Below are positions 61,401 through 64,000 of a DNA stretch of 64,000 nucleotides, one piece after another. Position 1 is the first letter of the stretch, and every line of letters starts with the position of its first letter. Made by a program: the position numbers and the translations under genes. Origin of the DNA: Aplysia californica (lineage: Eukaryota > Mollusca > Gastropoda > Aplysiida > Aplysiidae); NCBI RefSeq assembly GCF_000002075.1, contig NW_004797802.1, positions 89,617 through 153,616 of the forward strand, given 5' to 3'. The notes below the pieces were generated by a model. It had not been told where the DNA came from and searched no databases. It saw nothing but the letters and a program-made list of their open reading frames with translations.

Positions 61401-63848
61401 CAGTCTGCTTTTGGGTGTGAAATGTATGCCGTGAGCCACCACAATAATGGTTGTAAAGCGCATAGAGCATGCTGTAGCCTATATTATGGGTACCCGCAAT
61501 ATAAATGCAACTATTATTATCATTCATCAGAAAGGGATTAAACACAATACTGTACAAAGAATAGAAATACAAGCATAAGAAGCAGATCACATTAAAGTAC
61601 CCATCAACCAACCACACCAACATGAATTAGAATAATATCAGAGGAGGAAGGGCAGTGAAAAAAACACTTTGGAGAGAATCTAAAGGAAATATGAAGATTC
61701 ATTGTGGAATTCAGTCTAACCTAAGAATAAACAAACCTTTCCCGTTTTCGTGGGTGAAACATTTTTATTTGAAAGCTGTAAAAATCTTACGTCATATTCA
61801 ATGTTCACACATCTTCTGAATGCTTTGACACCCGTGCTGAAGTTTTGGCATGCCATTGCTGCACAGCCGTAAGTAAACCAGACTGGAATCTGCATTGGAG
61901 GAATGATACACAAATGTATTGGTTTGTCATAGCATAGAGACTACCAATGAACCTACTAGAAACATATGTAATGAATTCACAGGGAAACAATACGATCAAA
62001 AGTATACTGATGCAAAAAATTACCAGTACCAGTAGGATTGAACTGATTGATAAAAATGAACCAATGTCAACTTTCCTCTATATGTAACAATGATTCAGGG
62101 AATGATTCACCAATATCTTGACTTGTATCCAAGATAATGGATATTGTTTTCTTCAAAAGCAAAGAAAATGAACAAGCTTTAAGATAAAACCAATAACTTT
62201 TTAGAGCGCCTGATTCTACTGTGTCGTGACACATATGATTAGGGTTGCAAGCAGTGGTCAAATTAATTTCACACCTCTGGCTATCTAGGAAAGTTTCCAT
62301 TCTGGCACACCACTTGAGCACTTTCAGAAGCAGTGCTGAGATTTTACATCCACATCACCCTGACCATCTGAATGCTCAGGGCTCATTATGTGTGAGGTAA
62401 CATCTACCCCTTCCCCCTCCCTTATTCGGCGGCGTGGTGTAAAGATTATAAAGCTGGTGGATCCAAACTTGAGAGTTTTGTTTCAAATTAGGGTTAAGCG
62501 GGCCAGGCATTTTTCATTTTTGACAGGTCAAAACCCTCTGTAGGTAAGGAATTTCCCTTCCTGTTTCCAGGTTCAGCAGATGTCTGTCTTAATGTATTAT
62601 TACAGCAGGATTAACTGATTGCGTCCATTCGGCTGCTGACACGGCTCTGAGTTTTTCAGCTGCCTCCATTCGACCGCTGTGAGCGGCCCAACGAAATCCG
62701 AAACAAATGTTCACTTTTTAACATAGTTCCTACTTTTTAAGTTGTTGAAATGAAGTAGAACTTGTAAACAAACCTGACCTCAATCTCTGAGCGCCAATAT
62801 CGATCGAAACCCTGAAACCCTGCGAAATTCTTGCAAAAATCATTGTTTTGTTGTCGCTATGTAGGCTAGATCTAAGGGTAAATAACACGGAGCCTGGTAT
62901 AATAAAAAAGCCCTTCAAAGAAAGATATTCAACTAAATTGGTGAAATTCTTGCATAAATGTGTACTAGGGTGATATCACTACAATTTTGTGTTGATTCCT
63001 ATGGATTATAAGGACTTGTAGAGCTGAGAAAATGGGGTAAGTCAAAATTTTCGAAGAGGTGTTGCGCAATTGTTTCCCCTCATTCGTTTTTGTCTGAGAG
63101 AAAATTCAATACAACAGATCATAGGTCATTGTTATTGATATAAACAGATTCCTCTATTGATTCCTTTGGTATATGACAATACATATTAGAATAACTTAGA
63201 GATTTACAGTAATACATTTAATAGATGCATCCCAGGTCTAAAACTGAACAGGGAAAAATAATTCTGTCCAGAGTCTGAAAAAATCATGGATGGAATCAGC
63301 AAGAGGGGAGCAGAAAGATTCTGTTAAAGCAGGTTTGAATATCAAAATCTGTCTATTCTTTTCATTGCAAAAAAACCCAAACTAACCCAAAGTGATCTTC
63401 AAGCTCACCACATATATGCACAAGAGAAGAGTTAGCAATCAGCTCTCTTCCCATTGACAGCTACTGGGAGATACAAAAAAAAACCATTGCAAGGGTTCTG
63501 TGTGGACTTCACCTCCATTTTCATGTTACAAAGTTAAAATTAAACAATCAACACTAGAGCACCTCGTGGAGAAGACACTGCTCTGTCACTGTAGTAAAAT
63601 AGGATGTTGGAAGCCAAGCAATACCAGGCTGGACTGATGCATGAAGTGTCTTCCTCAAGCATGCAATATTTTGCCCCCCCCCCCCCGGGACGAGAACTGA
63701 ACCCATGACCTTTTGATCAAGAGGGTAGCAGCCTTCGGCAATTGTATGATTAAAAAAACATTGCAACACTCATACAACTATAGAGATCTCTCACCTGCAG
63801 CGAATTTACTGCCAGTGAGGTAGAAAAACATTCCATGGCCTTTTCATA
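51015..63848 (-). CDS. TTC27: TTC27, last ten coding exons (partial)
   Basis: TTC27 (yeast Emw1 family) is a tetratricopeptide-repeat protein thought to act as a chaperone cofactor. Exons, in transcript order: 63795-63848, 61791-61889, 60399-60451, 58893-58971, 56993-57079, 54749-54862, 53941-54024, 53120-53231, 51581-51678, 51015-51134. All have GT/AG ends and compatible phases, giving about 300 residues. TPR helices read YEKAMECFSTSLAVNSLQ, VWFTYGCAAMACQNF, NFEAWSNLSTCYVRLHEK, KAYATLQDALKC, NWRLWENNLI and RSYHRLMDLKDKW; the tail has LMELFGRITSKV, DWEKDVEVCKQ, LRLLSAAKLMLRG and ends IDTLRAA, TAG. The words ATLQEAxKC, YHRLMDLxDK, LFGRxTS and WEKD match vertebrate TTC27 in order. N-terminal exons lie beyond 64000. 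The introns hold a LINE and several DNA transposons but no exon is hit. A 100-N gap ends 35 bp from one exon. Confidence 0.93.
52229..52795 (-). mobile_element. L2-type LINE 3' fragment
   Basis: This lies in a TTC27 intron, in the same orientation as the gene. The minus strand reads LRKRKRDSAKPLLRTLHWLP, VEKRIVYKLATICHKCLND and LRLYIPTRSLRSSADKKKF, the end of an L2/CR1-group ORF. The 3' end has AAAGCGCTCA...TGAGCGC, TATATAAATG and an (ATT)n tail. Confidence 0.82.
55388..55471. repeat. (GA)n microsatellite
   Basis: About 80 bp of AG repeats in a TTC27 intron. The serine/leucine- and arginine/glutamate-rich frames over it are artefacts. Confidence 0.95.
55480..56850. other. TTC27 intron, nothing recognised
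   Basis: No exon or known element is seen. A CpG-richer patch at about 55765-55870 and an ACG-containing stretch at 56160-56260 stand out from the AT-rich background but show no coding or promoter structure that I can support. Confidence 0.45.
56858..56957. other. Assembly gap, 100 N
   Basis: The left edge is a GA run and the right edge a short G run, so the break is probably a collapsed or unsequenced GA/G tract. No sequence on one side of this gap was seen repeated on the other. Confidence 0.99.
57237..57420. mobile_element. Short pogo-like MITE
   Basis: The left end CAGTTGAAATTG and the right end (reverse-read) CAGTTGAACCTGCC are the inverted repeats; the right end is followed by TA. The interior AACCCATTGTCAAGAAGAAA, GTGGTTGTCTTAGG matches 15345-15425. 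Confidence 0.55.
57795..58705 (+). mobile_element. Tc1-like transposon relic
   Basis: The ends share CTGTCACATTTTTAAGTATA in inverted orientation (left near 57796, right near 58699). The interior carries MPRLRENVRNQLVGMICRGV then SFSTAARHFNLTRR (58074-58200), the paired helix-turn-helix N-terminus of Tc1/mariner transposases. It then loses frame; FKTARQT and MRQHKPQTLP survive further on. At about 910 bp it is shorter than a full Tc1 (about 1.3-1.6 kb), and no DDE core is seen. It is not functional. Confidence 0.8.
59359..60269. mobile_element. pogo/Tigger-type non-autonomous element, full length
   Basis: Its 911 bp start CAGTCGAACCTG and end CAGGTTCGACTG, with TA on both sides. Subterminal words TTCCGTCTTAGACAGG and GTTTCCGTTTTATACAGG repeat in each arm. 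There is no transposase frame. It is the reference copy for 16530-17303 and the older relic at 62240-63345. It lies in a TTC27 intron about 130 bp from an exon. Confidence 0.85.
60757..61226. mobile_element. pogo-type MITE, 470 bp
   Basis: The left end CAGTAGAACAAGACTATG and the right end (reverse-read) TAGTAGAACATGACTATAGC are flanked by TA. The interior is GC-richer, with CCCGCTGTAGGCAAG and CCACTGTAGGGATGG as an inner imperfect repeat. It has no coding capacity. Confidence 0.7.
61445..61525 (+). mobile_element. L2-type 3' tail (LINE or SINE remnant)
   Basis: GTAAAGCGCATAGAGCATGC, then CGCAATATAAATGCAACTAT and ATTATTATC resemble the L2 terminal hairpin and tail seen at 9685, and share GCATAGAGCATGCTGTA with the SINE at 4300. 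Confidence 0.5.
62240..63345 (+). mobile_element. Old relic of the pogo-type element, split
   Basis: From 62240 to 62600 it follows the interior of 59359-60269 (CACACCTCTGGCT, GACCATCTGNATGCTCAGGG, AACTTGNGAGTTTTGTTTCA). The last part reappears at about 63290-63345 (GGGGAGCAGAAAGATTCTGT, then AGCAGGTTTGAAT). The 690 bp between is unrelated. Divergence is clearly greater than between the other two copies. Confidence 0.55.
63670..63735 (-). mobile_element. tRNA-like SINE head
   Basis: The minus strand reads GAAGGCTGCTACCCTCTTGA and GGTCATGGGTTCAGTTCTCG, resembling A and B boxes of a tRNA, next to a C tract. No body or tail is clear. Confidence 0.4.
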
Positions 63849-64000
63849 CTGAAAATAAATAAAGAAACCATATAATCTCAACGTGAACACTGAAACACAA
63901 ACAATAATAAAGAATTTGGATAACTTTAACTAAGATAACACAACATCTGAGATGTAATGGCTAAGTTAATTCAAAAGTTATGAATTTGACTTCTATGTGT

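Overview
The window is nuclear DNA from an intron-rich animal. Small split exons with GT/AG junctions, dense DNA transposons, LINE and SINE debris, and long (CA)n and (GA)n tracts all fit an invertebrate. The frequent AGGCCTA words and the repeat style suggest a mollusc, probably a gastropod, but that is an inference. Three host genes can be supported: the 3' end of an amidase-signature hydrolase (+ strand, 105-1432), a complete selenoprotein W gene (- strand, start codon at 21685, stop at 8503-8505), and the last ten coding exons of TTC27 (- strand, 63848 down to 51015, continuing beyond the window).

The selenoprotein W gene is the most interesting host locus. Five coding exons give an 85-residue product in which C10-G-A-U13 is completed by an in-frame TGA (15059-15061) lying in a 25-nt microexon. 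The stop codon is followed after 26 nt by a 3' UTR intron, and the proposed last exon holds a SECIS-like fold near 7175-7268. Standard gene finders would probably miss or break this gene.

The layout is dominated by a 13-kb direct repeat. Positions 17262-30378 and 30479-43181 are nearly identical and are separated only by a 100-N gap, with each copy ending exactly at the gap. This looks like two contigs with overlapping, probably allelic, ends joined without merging. If so, everything at 30479-43181 (including a second copy of selenoprotein W exon 1) is an assembly duplicate. The two copies differ by scattered substitutions, a 14-bp change at a C tract and a 400-bp change in satellite array length.

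Inside the repeated block is a 2.6-kb transposon-like element (23478-26104). It has long terminal inverted repeats, a perfect 8-bp target duplication (CTTTTCCC), an insertion site inside an RTE-type LINE, and a satellite array built of about 190-211-bp units in a 401-bp two-unit period. The array has three dimers in one copy and two in the other. Other mobile DNA includes pogo/Tigger-type elements with TA target sites, a 178-bp MITE with 6-bp target duplications, a piggyBac-like element, a Tc1-like relic, L2-type LINEs with a 3' hairpin that varies in compensatory fashion, RTE-type LINE ends and several tRNA-derived SINEs.

Region by region: 1-1640 amidase 3' end; 1640-6800 intergenic with a locally duplicated segment interrupted by a MITE; 6800-21700 selenoprotein W with repeat-filled introns; 21700-30378 its 5' flank and the satellite-bearing element; 30379-43181 gap and duplicate; 43265-46250 an L2 LINE abutting an RTE LINE; 46250-50860 intergenic; 50865-64000 TTC27 with transposons in its introns and a second 100-N gap. 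The genes share no evident pathway. Exon boundaries were placed by reading frame and splice sites by eye and may be off by a base or two.
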